NCBI GenBank assembly: GCA_026984275.1
Contig: JALSSM010000456.1
Coordinates: forward strand, 1-6,436
Length of the DNA: 6,436 nt
Direction: 5' to 3'
Origin: Gammaproteobacteria bacterium
GTDB taxonomy: Bacteria; Pseudomonadota; Gammaproteobacteria; CAJXQU01
Shown here piece by piece: positions 1 to 5,606 of the stretch (positions are counted from its first letter, which is position 1; each line of letters begins with the position of its first letter). Made by a program: the position numbers and the translations under genes. The notes beneath the pieces were generated by a model. It did no database searches, was not told the origin of the DNA, and was given only the letters and a program-made list of their open reading frames with translations.

Positions 1-156
1 TTCAACATCAACTTCCGGTCTGAATTTTTCAAAACCTTTTTCAAAAACAGTATTCATATCTTCTGGAAAAGAAGCAACGATGACGAGTTTTTTTTCTGCT
101 GCGGAAAGTAACGTCGGCAAGACAAATAAAAAGAAAAAGAAAAGTTTTTTGATCAT
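1..156 (-). CDS. Secreted ABC-type solute-binding protein, N-terminal part (runs off left edge)
   Basis: Only the first 52 codons are present; the gene continues beyond position 1. The protein starts MIKK and has a very hydrophobic, Phe-rich stretch (about residues 5-17) ending LLSAAE, a good Sec signal peptide with likely cleavage after the Ala pair near residue 20, so the product should be periplasmic. The mature start, KKLVIVASFPEDMNTVFEKG followed by a Phe-Glu-Lys-Phe-Arg-Pro segment, resembles the first strand and helix of periplasmic binding proteins of the iron/polyamine-type ABC family. The substrate cannot be inferred. The ATG at 156-154 shares its A with the yigZ stop (TAATG), so translation is probably coupled; the only upstream purine-rich stretch, GGAAAG, is rather far away. 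Codons 21-23 contain a run of eight A. It is the last visible gene of the persulfide dioxygenase operon. The family call rests on a short N-terminus and is moderate; signal peptide and frame are clear. Confidence 0.6.
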   Translation of the reverse strand, partial: MIKKLFFFFLFVLPTLLSAAEKKLVIVASFPEDMNTVFEKGFEKFRPEVDVE

Positions 157-758
157 TATGTTAAGTTTATCTTTCCACGACTTATATTTGTTAATGTATT
201 TTTCAGATCAGGAAAATTATTCTCTGGCACATCACATTCAATAGTGAGCTGATCATTATATTGAACATTTAGATTTTCAACACCTGCTGCAATTAAACAG
301 CGTCGAACCGGATCTTCCAGAAAGAAGGGGGCAGAAAATGATAAAGAAATTAATGCAATTTTTAACTGTAAAGGCGTGCGTTTCAGAACCTCAGAAACAG
401 AACTGGAGTATGCTCTGGCCAGCCCCCCGGTTCCCAGTTTTATTCCACCAAAATAACGGACAACAACGGTAACAATATCACCGATCTCACCATGCTGCAG
501 CACATTCAGCATGGGCATTCCTGCCGTACCAGCAGGCTCGCCCGAATCACTGAAACCGACGTGGCTCGTATTCCCGGGTTCTCCTGCGACGAAGGCCCAA
601 CAAACATGTCTGGCATCTGGAAACTGTGATCTGATCTGATTGATAAAAGCATGCGCTGCATCAGATGAATTGACACATGAAGCAAAAGCAATGAAACGGC
701 TTTTTTTTATTTCCTGTTCAAATCGGGTTGTTTCAGCGGGTATATAATAATCCGTCAT
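156..758 (-). CDS. yigZ: IMPACT/YigZ family protein (UPF0029)
   Basis: A complete 200-residue protein, close to the about 204 residues of E. coli YigZ. Residues about 15-125 form the UPF0029/Impact N-terminal domain: the KKSRF entry (19-22), the DARHVCWAF segment (48-56), the SDSGEPAGTAG loop (70-80) and the family signature VVRYFGGIKLGTGGLARAYS (99-118). Residues about 137-195 fit the DUF1949 ferredoxin-like C-terminal domain, a fold shared with elongation factor G. The eukaryotic relative IMPACT regulates Gcn2; the bacterial role is not settled, though the domains suggest nucleic-acid or ribosome-related work in the cytoplasm. The ATG at 758 overlaps the permease stop by one base (TAATG) and its own stop overlaps the next start the same way, so it is embedded in a coupled operon. 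No strong Shine-Dalgarno is visible (weak AAGAT), consistent with coupling. A run of eight A lies in codons 17-20. The family is very sure; a link to sulfur metabolism rests on position alone. Confidence 0.93.
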   Translation of the reverse strand: MTDYYIPAETTRFEQEIKKSRFIAFASCVNSSDAAHAFINQIRSQFPDARHVCWAFVAGEPGNTSHVGFSDSGEPAGTAGMPMLNVLQHGEIGDIVTVVVRYFGGIKLGTGGLARAYSSSVSEVLKRTPLQLKIALISLSFSAPFFLEDPVRRCLIAAGVENLNVQYNDQLTIECDVPENNFPDLKNTLTNISRGKINLT

Positions 759-1645
759 TAAACGGATCTTGCATGAATCCAGACCCGGAGTCGATAAAAG
801 ATATAGATGATCATCATGGTAATGGCGCCTAACACAAATTCCTGATGGGCCAGATATAACTCGTGGATTGTATCGATCATTTCCTGATCAAGATCCTGAT
901 AGAGCATGAAACAGGCGATCAACAGAACAAAAACGCCGAAAGCCTGTTTAAGATTTTTTGCACTGATCATGTGTGACAGGGAACTACCGATCAGACTACC
1001 TGTGACGGCCAGTGCAGAGAACATGGCTACAATTTGAGGATCAAAGTTAATCTGATCAGCATGCCCTGCTAATGCTGCAATAGATTGGAGTGTAATGATC
1101 ATCAGAGACGTTCCAATGGCGGCGTGGATCGGTAAGCCCACCAGAAAACTTAATGCCGGAACCAGTAAGAATCCACCACCGACACCAACCAGTCCGGTAA
1201 TGGCTCCCACCATGAATCCATCAAAAAAAATCGCCAGTAGTGGTAATTCTGAGGGACAAAGGCCATCACGTAATGGAATTTTTGTGGCCTCGACAGGTTT
1301 ACTGCGTAACATGTAGAAAGAGGCAATCAGCATCACAATCGTGAAGAGTAGCAACAGTATCTCATCTGGGATATAGGCCGAAATTCGGCCTCCAAGAAAT
1401 GCGCCTATGACACCGGTGACACTAAACGAAAACCCGGTCTTCCAGCAGACACAACCTTTCCGTGCATAAGAAATCATGGCAATCGAACTGGTGATCACAA
1501 CAATGATCAGAGAGGTAACAATCGCACCTTTGGCATCAAAATCCAGTACATACACCAGGACCGGAACGGTGAGAATTGAACCACCACCACCCAGCAGGCC
1601 AAGTAGTAGCCCAATGCAAACGGCAAAAATTGCGGCGATGATCAT
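758..1645 (-). CDS. TauE/SafE (TSUP) family membrane permease, putative sulfite/sulfur-anion exporter
   Basis: A 295-residue polytopic inner-membrane protein built as the internal duplication typical of TSUP (formerly DUF81) permeases. The first repeat begins with the Gly-rich GLLGGGGSILTVPVLVY (16-32), the second with GLVGVGGGFLLVPALSFLVG (151-170) followed by HAAIGTSL (174-181). Hydrophobic segments lie near 1-18, 24-34, 41-59, 73-90, 95-112, 135-155, 158-172, 175-195, 203-222, 233-250 and 268-287. The last one, after an acidic linker (DLDQEMIDTIHE), is a C-terminal extension compared with common 250-270 residue members. Family members move sulfite, sulfoacetate and other sulfur anions. Next to a persulfide dioxygenase, whose product is sulfite, export of sulfite is the natural inference, but substrate cannot be read from sequence. 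A Cys-Val-Cys pair (C65, C67) sits in the first loop. The start codon lies 3 bp after the dioxygenase stop; the stop codon supplies part of a GAGG set unusually close to ATG, with AGGG 7 nt upstream as an alternative ribosome site. Confidence 0.88.
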   Translation of the reverse strand: MIIAAIFAVCIGLLLGLLGGGGSILTVPVLVYVLDFDAKGAIVTSLIIVVITSSIAMISYARKGCVCWKTGFSFSVTGVIGAFLGGRISAYIPDEILLLLFTIVMLIASFYMLRSKPVEATKIPLRDGLCPSELPLLAIFFDGFMVGAITGLVGVGGGFLLVPALSFLVGLPIHAAIGTSLMIITLQSIAALAGHADQINFDPQIVAMFSALAVTGSLIGSSLSHMISAKNLKQAFGVFVLLIACFMLYQDLDQEMIDTIHELYLAHQEFVLGAITMMIIYIFYRLRVWIHARSV

Positions 1646-1648
1646 TCC

Positions 1649-2368
1649 TCAGCCCTGTATGATCACTTCATCCTGCTCATCGGCCAGCTGCCCACATTCC
1701 TGATTGGCTGGCAGGGCTTCATCGATAAATTTTGGATAAGGCAGATTAAGGTTGTTCATGATTTCAATGAATTCATCACGGGTTTTGCCACCACCCAGTC
1801 GAGCATTTTTTGCGACCTCCTGTTTGATCGTTGAAACCGTATTGCCATTGTAATCATGGCCAGGATAGACCAGCGTATCGCCAGGCAAAGTAAAGAGTTT
1901 CTGATGAATATTATCGTATAAAGTACCTGCGTCCCCTTCCTGAAAATCGGTACGACCGCAGCCATTGATGAACAACGCATCACCGGTAAAGACACGATCG
2001 CCGACATAAAAGCTCAGGCAGCCACTGGTGTGCCCTGCCGTATGCAAAACCTTAATTTCAATATCACCAACCTGCAACAAAACTCCATCTGTTACTAGTA
2101 GATCAGCACACATGGCACCGGCATCACGATGGACGATACTTTTACTGTGCAGTTTTTCACGCAACAAACCTGCTCCGGTAATGTGATCGGCATGGACATG
2201 GGTTTCCATGGTGTAAACCAGCTCCAACCCCAGATCATTGAGAAGATCAATGTATTGATCAACCTTACTGAGAACCGTGTCGATTAATAAAGCCTTGCCG
2301 GTTCGTTCACAACCGAGCAAATAAGTATAGGTAGATGTTTTCGTTTCAAAGAGTTGTCTGAAAATCAT
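1649..2368 (-). CDS. ETHE1-type persulfide (sulfur) dioxygenase, metallo-beta-lactamase fold
   Basis: A complete 239-residue cytoplasmic enzyme. It carries the metallo-beta-lactamase core THVHADH (56-62), the AGHTSG histidine (H113), the TGDAL aspartate (D130) and YPGHDY (168-173). The features that separate ETHE1-like dioxygenases from glyoxalase II are present: GRTDFQEGD (138-146) and the C-terminal LP-P-(10 residues)-PANQECG block (209-226). By analogy with human ETHE1, the single Fe(II) would be held by H57, H113 and D130, with R139 in the glutathione-binding region. The reaction is glutathione persulfide + O2 + H2O to sulfite + GSH, the sulfide-detoxification step after sulfide:quinone oxidoreductase. 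No rhodanese domain is fused and none is in the window. The ATG at 2368 is preceded by AGGA with a 7-nt spacer. It is the promoter-proximal gene of the operon and is followed after 3 bp by a TauE-type permease, as in BigR-controlled operons of Xylella and Agrobacterium. Symbols such as pdo, sdo or blh are used for relatives. Confidence 0.92.
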   Translation of the reverse strand: MIFRQLFETKTSTYTYLLGCERTGKALLIDTVLSKVDQYIDLLNDLGLELVYTMETHVHADHITGAGLLREKLHSKSIVHRDAGAMCADLLVTDGVLLQVGDIEIKVLHTAGHTSGCLSFYVGDRVFTGDALFINGCGRTDFQEGDAGTLYDNIHQKLFTLPGDTLVYPGHDYNGNTVSTIKQEVAKNARLGGGKTRDEFIEIMNNLNLPYPKFIDEALPANQECGQLADEQDEVIIQG

Positions 2369-2375
2369 TATTCGA

Positions 2376-2379
2376 TCCT
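2376..2379 (-). promoter_or_regulatory. Ribosome binding site of the persulfide dioxygenase
   Basis: On the minus strand AGGA stands 7 nt before the ATG at 2368, good Shine-Dalgarno spacing. It is the clearest ribosome site of the minus-strand operon, fitting its role as first gene, while the downstream genes rely on stop/start proximity. It supports the chosen start, which also matches the usual N-terminus of the family. Confidence 0.65.
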
Positions 2380-2386
2380 GTTATAA

Positions 2387-2416
2387 GCATATATTAGATA
2401 ATTATAATATATATGC
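2387..2416. promoter_or_regulatory. 30-bp AT-rich palindrome, candidate ArsR-type (BigR/SqrR-like) operator
   Basis: The outer arms GCATATAT (2387-2394) and ATATATGC (2409-2416) are perfect inverted repeats of 8 bp. The centre ATAATTAT (2398-2405) is itself a perfect palindrome, and only three base pairs between centre and arms fail to match, giving 24 of 30 bases in symmetric pairs. It lies between two divergent genes and covers the best -10 hexamer for the dioxygenase operon. It is known that BigR, a thiol-switch ArsR repressor, binds an AT-rich palindrome overlapping the -10 of an operon encoding an ETHE1-like enzyme and a TauE-like protein. Assigning this site to such a regulator is inference; the symmetry is seen directly. 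AT-rich DNA gives weak palindromes easily, but the G/C-capped ends and near-complete length make chance less likely. Confidence 0.5.
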
Positions 2417-2429
2417 GGTGAGTTATCCA
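2401..2429 (-). promoter_or_regulatory. Putative sigma-70 promoter of the persulfide dioxygenase operon
   Basis: Read on the minus strand, a perfect -10 TATAAT (2406-2401) follows a -35-like TGGATA (2429-2424; 4 of 6 to TTGACA) with a 17-bp spacer. Transcription would start near 2394, leaving a leader of roughly 26 nt before the ATG. The -10 lies at the centre of the palindrome, so a bound repressor would block it. Because the centre is symmetric, a TATAAT also occurs on the plus strand (2403-2408), so the direction of use is not certain from sequence alone. Confidence 0.45.
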
Positions 2430-2432
2430 GTA

Positions 2433-2461
2433 TTGATCAGAAGCCACTCTATAGACATACT
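2433..2461 (+). promoter_or_regulatory. Possible sigma-70 promoter of leuS-lptE-holA
   Basis: TTGATC (2433-2438) and CATACT (2456-2461) each match the sigma-70 consensus at 4 of 6 bases and are separated by 17 bp. Transcription from here would start near 2468, about 30 nt before the leuS ATG. An alternative is the plus-strand TATAAT at 2403-2408 with a poor -35 (TTATAA, 2381-2386), which would place the start inside the shared control region and give a leader of about 85 nt. Neither can be favoured strongly. Confidence 0.25.
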
Positions 2462-2496
2462 GTATCGATCAACTAATAATCCACATAGATCGGTAT
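2462..2496 (+). other. Leader hairpin just upstream of the leuS start
   Basis: TATCGATC (2463-2470) pairs with GATCGGTA (2488-2495) as an 8-bp stem with one U-G wobble, extendable by a further G-U pair (2462/2496), around a 17-nt A-rich loop. The 3' arm ends a few bases before the leuS ATG at 2499 and contains the only GG available as a ribosome-binding element (GATCGG). If transcribed, the structure could limit ribosome access. No T-run follows, so it is not a terminator. Function is inferred only from position. Confidence 0.3.
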
Positions 2497-2498
2497 CA

Positions 2499-5075
2499 AT
2501 GGAAGAAAATTACTCACCCGCAACAATCGAAACAAACATCCAGCAAACATGGGAAGAAAATAAAGTCTTCAAGGCGACAGAAGATCCTTCTCGTGAAAAA
2601 TTCTACTGTCTCGCCATGTTTCCTTACCCCAGTGGTAAATTACATATGGGGCATGTGCGTAACTACACCATTGGAGATGTGATTGCACGTTATCAACGCA
2701 TGCTTGGGAAAAATGTTTTACAACCCATGGGTTGGGATGCTTTTGGTCTGCCGGCTGAAAATGCGGCGATCAGCAATAAAGTGCCACCAGCCAGATGGAC
2801 TTATGAAAATATCGATCACATGCGCGATCAACTCAAACGCATTGGTTTTGCCTACGACTGGGATCGCGAGTTAGCGACCTGCACACCACAATACTATCGC
2901 TGGGAACAATGGTTTTTTACCAAATTGCTGGAAAAAGGACTGGTTTATAAAAAGACGGCGGTGGTGAACTGGGACCCAATTGATCAGACAGTGCTCGCCA
3001 ATGAGCAGGTCATTGATGGTCGTGGGTGGCGATCGGGGGCCTTGGTGGAAAGACGAGAGATCCCGCAATGGTTTCTGAAGATTACCGATTATGCCGACCA
3101 ATTACTGGAAGATCTCGACAAGTTAGAGGGCTGGCCAGATTCCGTTCGTATCATGCAACGCAACTGGATCGGCCGATCCGAAGGTGTGGAAGCAGAGTTT
3201 GCCGTGCCTGATCTCGACACAGTTTTGGGGATTTATACCACACGGCCGGACACCATCATGGGGGTGACGTATCTAGCTGTCGCTGCCGAACATCCGCTGG
3301 CATTGAAGATTGCAGAAAATAATTCAGATCTGGCGGATTTTATTGCTGAATGCAAAACAGCCGGTACATCTGAAGCCGTGATCGAAACCATGGAGAAAAA
3401 AGGTTTTGCCCTTGGCATCGATGCTGTTCATCCAATTTCAGGTGAGAAGGTTCCGGTCTATGCCGCCAACTTCGTACTGATGGGCTATGGAACGGGTGCA
3501 GTCATGTCGGTTCCGGCACATGATCAGCGTGACTGGGAATTTGCGAAAAAATATGGTCTGGAGATTAAGCCAGTAGTCTATCCTGCGGATGGATCAGATT
3601 GTGACGTTTCCGAAGCCGCTCAAACCGAAAAAGGGTTACTGAAAAATTCAGGCCAGTTTGATGGACTGACATCGGCAGAAGCCTTCGACGCCATCGCCGC
3701 ATTTCTCGAAAAGGAAGGCCGAGGCCGTAAAACCATCAATTATCGCTTACGTGACTGGGGTGTTTCCCGTCAGCGATACTGGGGCTGTCCAATCCCTGTG
3801 ATCAATTGTGATGATTGCGGATCAGTACCTGTACCGGAAGATCAACTCCCCGTTGTGCTGCCAGAGGATATCGAATTCGATGGTTCTGGCTCACCGATTA
3901 AGAAAATGCCCGAGTTCTACGAAACCACATGTCCAAAATGTGGTGGTGAGGCCGAACGTGAAACAGATACTTTCGATACCTTTTTCGAATCTTCCTGGTA
4001 TTACGCGCGTTACTGTTGTCCTGACAACGATCAGGCCATGCTGGACGAGCGAGCAAATTACTGGTTGCCGGTGGATCACTACGTGGGTGGAATTGAGCAT
4101 GCTGTTTTGCACCTGCTCTATGCACGTTTCTTCCATAAACTGATGCGTGATCTGGGATTGGTTTCATCAGACGAACCGTTCACAAGGTTGCTCACACAAG
4201 GCATGGTGATCGCAGAAACCTATTATCGTGAAGCAGAAAACGGTAAAAAAGAATGGTTCAACCCAGCTGATGTAGAAATTGAACATGATGATAAAGGCCG
4301 AATTATCAGTGCAAAATCCATAAAAGATGGACAGCCTGTCGACATTGGTGGCATCGAAAAGATGTCAAAATCAAAAAATAATGGTGTCGATCCTCAGATC
4401 CTGCTTGATCAGTACGGGGCAGATACTGTGCGCCTGTTCTCCATGTTCGCCGCAGCACCGGATCAGTCACTGGAATGGCTGGATAGTGGAGTTGAAGGTG
4501 CACATCGCTTCCTTAAACGCTATTGGCGACAGATCTATTCACACACACAAAAAGCAAAGCCAGCCACAATTGATCACGAAAACCTGTCGGGCGATCTGAA
4601 AGACGTTCGAAGATTGATACACGAAACCATACAAAGAGCTAACGACGATATCGGTCGACGTTATACCTTTAATACGGCTATCGCCAAAGTCATGGAGCTT
4701 ATGAACGCGCTGGCCAAACTGGACGAGTCTGATCAGGCACGTGCTGTGAGACAGGAAGGGCTAGAGATCGCAACCCTCATACTGTCACCCATCGTTCCAC
4801 ACATTACAGAAACCGTCTGGAAAGCCCTGGGAAATACAGAACAAATGACCTGGCCAACGGTAGATGAGCGCGCTCTGGTTCGAGATGAAATCGAGTTGAT
4901 CGTTCAGGTTAATGGCAAAAAACGCAGTGCGATCAATGTTGCCGCTGATGCCTCAAATGAAGAAATTGAGGCTGAGGCGCTGGCCGACGAAAATGTCCAA
5001 CGTTTCACTGAAGGCAATACCGTGCGAAAATGTATCGTCGTTCCCGGTCGTCTGGTCAATATTGTGGTGTCATGA
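2499..5075 (+). CDS. leuS: Leucyl-tRNA synthetase
   Basis: An 858-residue class Ia aminoacyl-tRNA synthetase (E. coli 860), charging tRNA-Leu with leucine in the cytoplasm. The ATP-binding HIGH motif is HMGH (49-52) within YPSGKLHMGHVRNY; KMSKS is at 621-625. The CP1 editing domain carries TTRPDT (247-252) and GTGAVMSVPAHDQRD (331-345), so post-transfer editing should be intact. ESSWYYARY (497-505) and GGIEHAVLHLLYARFFHK (530-547) are catalytic-core blocks; the C-terminus has the anticodon-binding region and the tRNA-contacting domain (QVNGKKR, 803-809; VPGRLVNIVVS end). Positions 159, 162, 176 and 179, zinc ligands in some LeuRS, are Asp, Asp, Gly and Ser here, whereas a four-Cys knuckle is present (C437, C440, C478, C481). 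The ATG at 2499 is chosen because MEENYSPATIE aligns with E. coli MQEQYRPEEIE; an in-frame GTG at 2418 would add 27 unconserved residues. The ribosome site is weak (GATCGG). The stop overlaps the lptE start. Confidence 0.98.
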   Translation: MEENYSPATIETNIQQTWEENKVFKATEDPSREKFYCLAMFPYPSGKLHMGHVRNYTIGDVIARYQRMLGKNVLQPMGWDAFGLPAENAAISNKVPPARWTYENIDHMRDQLKRIGFAYDWDRELATCTPQYYRWEQWFFTKLLEKGLVYKKTAVVNWDPIDQTVLANEQVIDGRGWRSGALVERREIPQWFLKITDYADQLLEDLDKLEGWPDSVRIMQRNWIGRSEGVEAEFAVPDLDTVLGIYTTRPDTIMGVTYLAVAAEHPLALKIAENNSDLADFIAECKTAGTSEAVIETMEKKGFALGIDAVHPISGEKVPVYAANFVLMGYGTGAVMSVPAHDQRDWEFAKKYGLEIKPVVYPADGSDCDVSEAAQTEKGLLKNSGQFDGLTSAEAFDAIAAFLEKEGRGRKTINYRLRDWGVSRQRYWGCPIPVINCDDCGSVPVPEDQLPVVLPEDIEFDGSGSPIKKMPEFYETTCPKCGGEAERETDTFDTFFESSWYYARYCCPDNDQAMLDERANYWLPVDHYVGGIEHAVLHLLYARFFHKLMRDLGLVSSDEPFTRLLTQGMVIAETYYREAENGKKEWFNPADVEIEHDDKGRIISAKSIKDGQPVDIGGIEKMSKSKNNGVDPQILLDQYGADTVRLFSMFAAAPDQSLEWLDSGVEGAHRFLKRYWRQIYSHTQKAKPATIDHENLSGDLKDVRRLIHETIQRANDDIGRRYTFNTAIAKVMELMNALAKLDESDQARAVRQEGLEIATLILSPIVPHITETVWKALGNTEQMTWPTVDERALVRDEIELIVQVNGKKRSAINVAADASNEEIEAEALADENVQRFTEGNTVRKCIVVPGRLVNIVVS

Positions 5076-5566
5076 TGAAATTCATACAAAAAATAATCTT
5101 GCTGGTACTGATGCTGTCAGTCGCAGGCTGTGGTTACCATCTACGTGGATCAGGGGCCGGAAAGCTCAACGTTAATAAAGTGTATCTGCAAATTCAGAAT
5201 GTTCAGCTGATTGTTCCTGAACTCAGGGAGCAACTAACGATCAGAGATGTGCAGATCAATCCTAGTAGCGAAGGTACGGATCGCATCGTCAAACTCAGTA
5301 ATGAACAATATGATCGTCGGGTATTATCAGTCGATGAGGGCACAGGTAAAGTCACAGAATACGAACTGGAATACCACGTCTGGCTGGAAATCCTGACAAG
5401 TAATGGAAGATCCCTGGCCGAGCCTCAGGATATCTCACTGATCCGTGATATTACTTTTGATCCAAATGCCGCGGTGGGTAAATTTGATGAAGAAATCCTC
5501 GTTCGTGATGATATGATTCGTAGCGTCGCAAACTCAATTTTACTACGCCTTCAGGCACTTGAATAA
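5075..5566 (+). CDS. lptE: LPS-assembly lipoprotein LptE
   Basis: A 163-residue outer-membrane lipoprotein (E. coli LptE is 193) that plugs and helps assemble the LptD beta-barrel, which places LPS in the outer leaflet. The N-terminus MKFIQKIILLVLML is a lipoprotein signal peptide with lipobox VAGC (16-19); C19 is the lipidated residue and is followed by the GYHLRG start typical of LptE. The rest alternates strands and helices (LTIRDVQI, VTEYELEYHVWLEIL, a C-terminal helix DDMIRSVANSILLRLQALE), fitting the LptE fold. ATG codons at 5072 and 5075 are in tandem and both overlap the leuS TGA (4-bp or 1-bp overlap), so translation is coupled to leuS; I use the second, the first adds one Met. No clear Shine-Dalgarno beyond GTGGTG. 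The position between leuS and holA is the standard gammaproteobacterial context and strengthens the call. Older name: rlpB. Confidence 0.93.
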   Translation: MKFIQKIILLVLMLSVAGCGYHLRGSGAGKLNVNKVYLQIQNVQLIVPELREQLTIRDVQINPSSEGTDRIVKLSNEQYDRRVLSVDEGTGKVTEYELEYHVWLEILTSNGRSLAEPQDISLIRDITFDPNAAVGKFDEEILVRDDMIRSVANSILLRLQALE

Positions 5567-5575
5567 ATAGTCAAT

Positions 5576-5593
5576 TGCGCAAAGCATAGCGCA
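5576..5593 (+). repeat. Short inverted repeat between lptE and holA
   Basis: TGCGC (5576-5580) and GCGCA (5589-5593) can form a 5-bp GC-rich stem around an 8-nt loop, extendable by one wobble pair, in the 40-bp gap after lptE. There is no following T-run, so it does not look like an intrinsic terminator; it might affect mRNA stability or holA translation, or be chance. Confidence 0.2.
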
Positions 5594-5606
5594 GCCAACA
5601 TAAAAT

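Noticed and set aside
1095..1703. Plus-strand open frames opposite the permease and dioxygenase genes
   Set aside because: Antisense of hydrophobic codons gives Pro/Ser/Thr-rich peptides with no family resemblance; the minus-strand genes are certain.
1649..2368. Glyoxalase II (hydroxyacylglutathione hydrolase) as identity of the metallo-beta-lactamase protein
   Set aside because: The GRTDFQ segment and the PANQECG C-terminal block are hallmarks of ETHE1-like dioxygenases, and the neighbour is a TauE-like permease.
2418..2498. In-frame GTG start at 2418 giving an 885-residue LeuRS with 27 extra N-terminal residues
   Set aside because: The extra residues have no match to the LeuRS N-terminus, overlap promoter-like DNA next to the palindrome, and lack a ribosome site; the ATG at 2499 matches the E. 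coli N-terminus and length.
3808..4143. 111-codon open frame on the + strand inside leuS
   Set aside because: Shifted-frame shadow of the highly conserved LeuRS zinc-knuckle and core region, with no recognisable domain and no ribosome site.
3891..4167. Two overlapping antisense open frames in leuS
   Set aside because: Opposite-strand shadows of conserved leuS codons; His- and Cys-rich low-quality composition and no domain.
5030..5071. Earlier ATG for lptE at 5030, adding 14 residues
   Set aside because: The extension overlaps leuS by 46 bases and would place Arg-rich residues before a lipoprotein signal peptide that is already complete from 5072/5075.
5567..5606. Intrinsic terminator between lptE and holA
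   Set aside because: The stem is only 5 bp and is followed by CCAACATAAAAT, with no T-run; operon continuity is expected.
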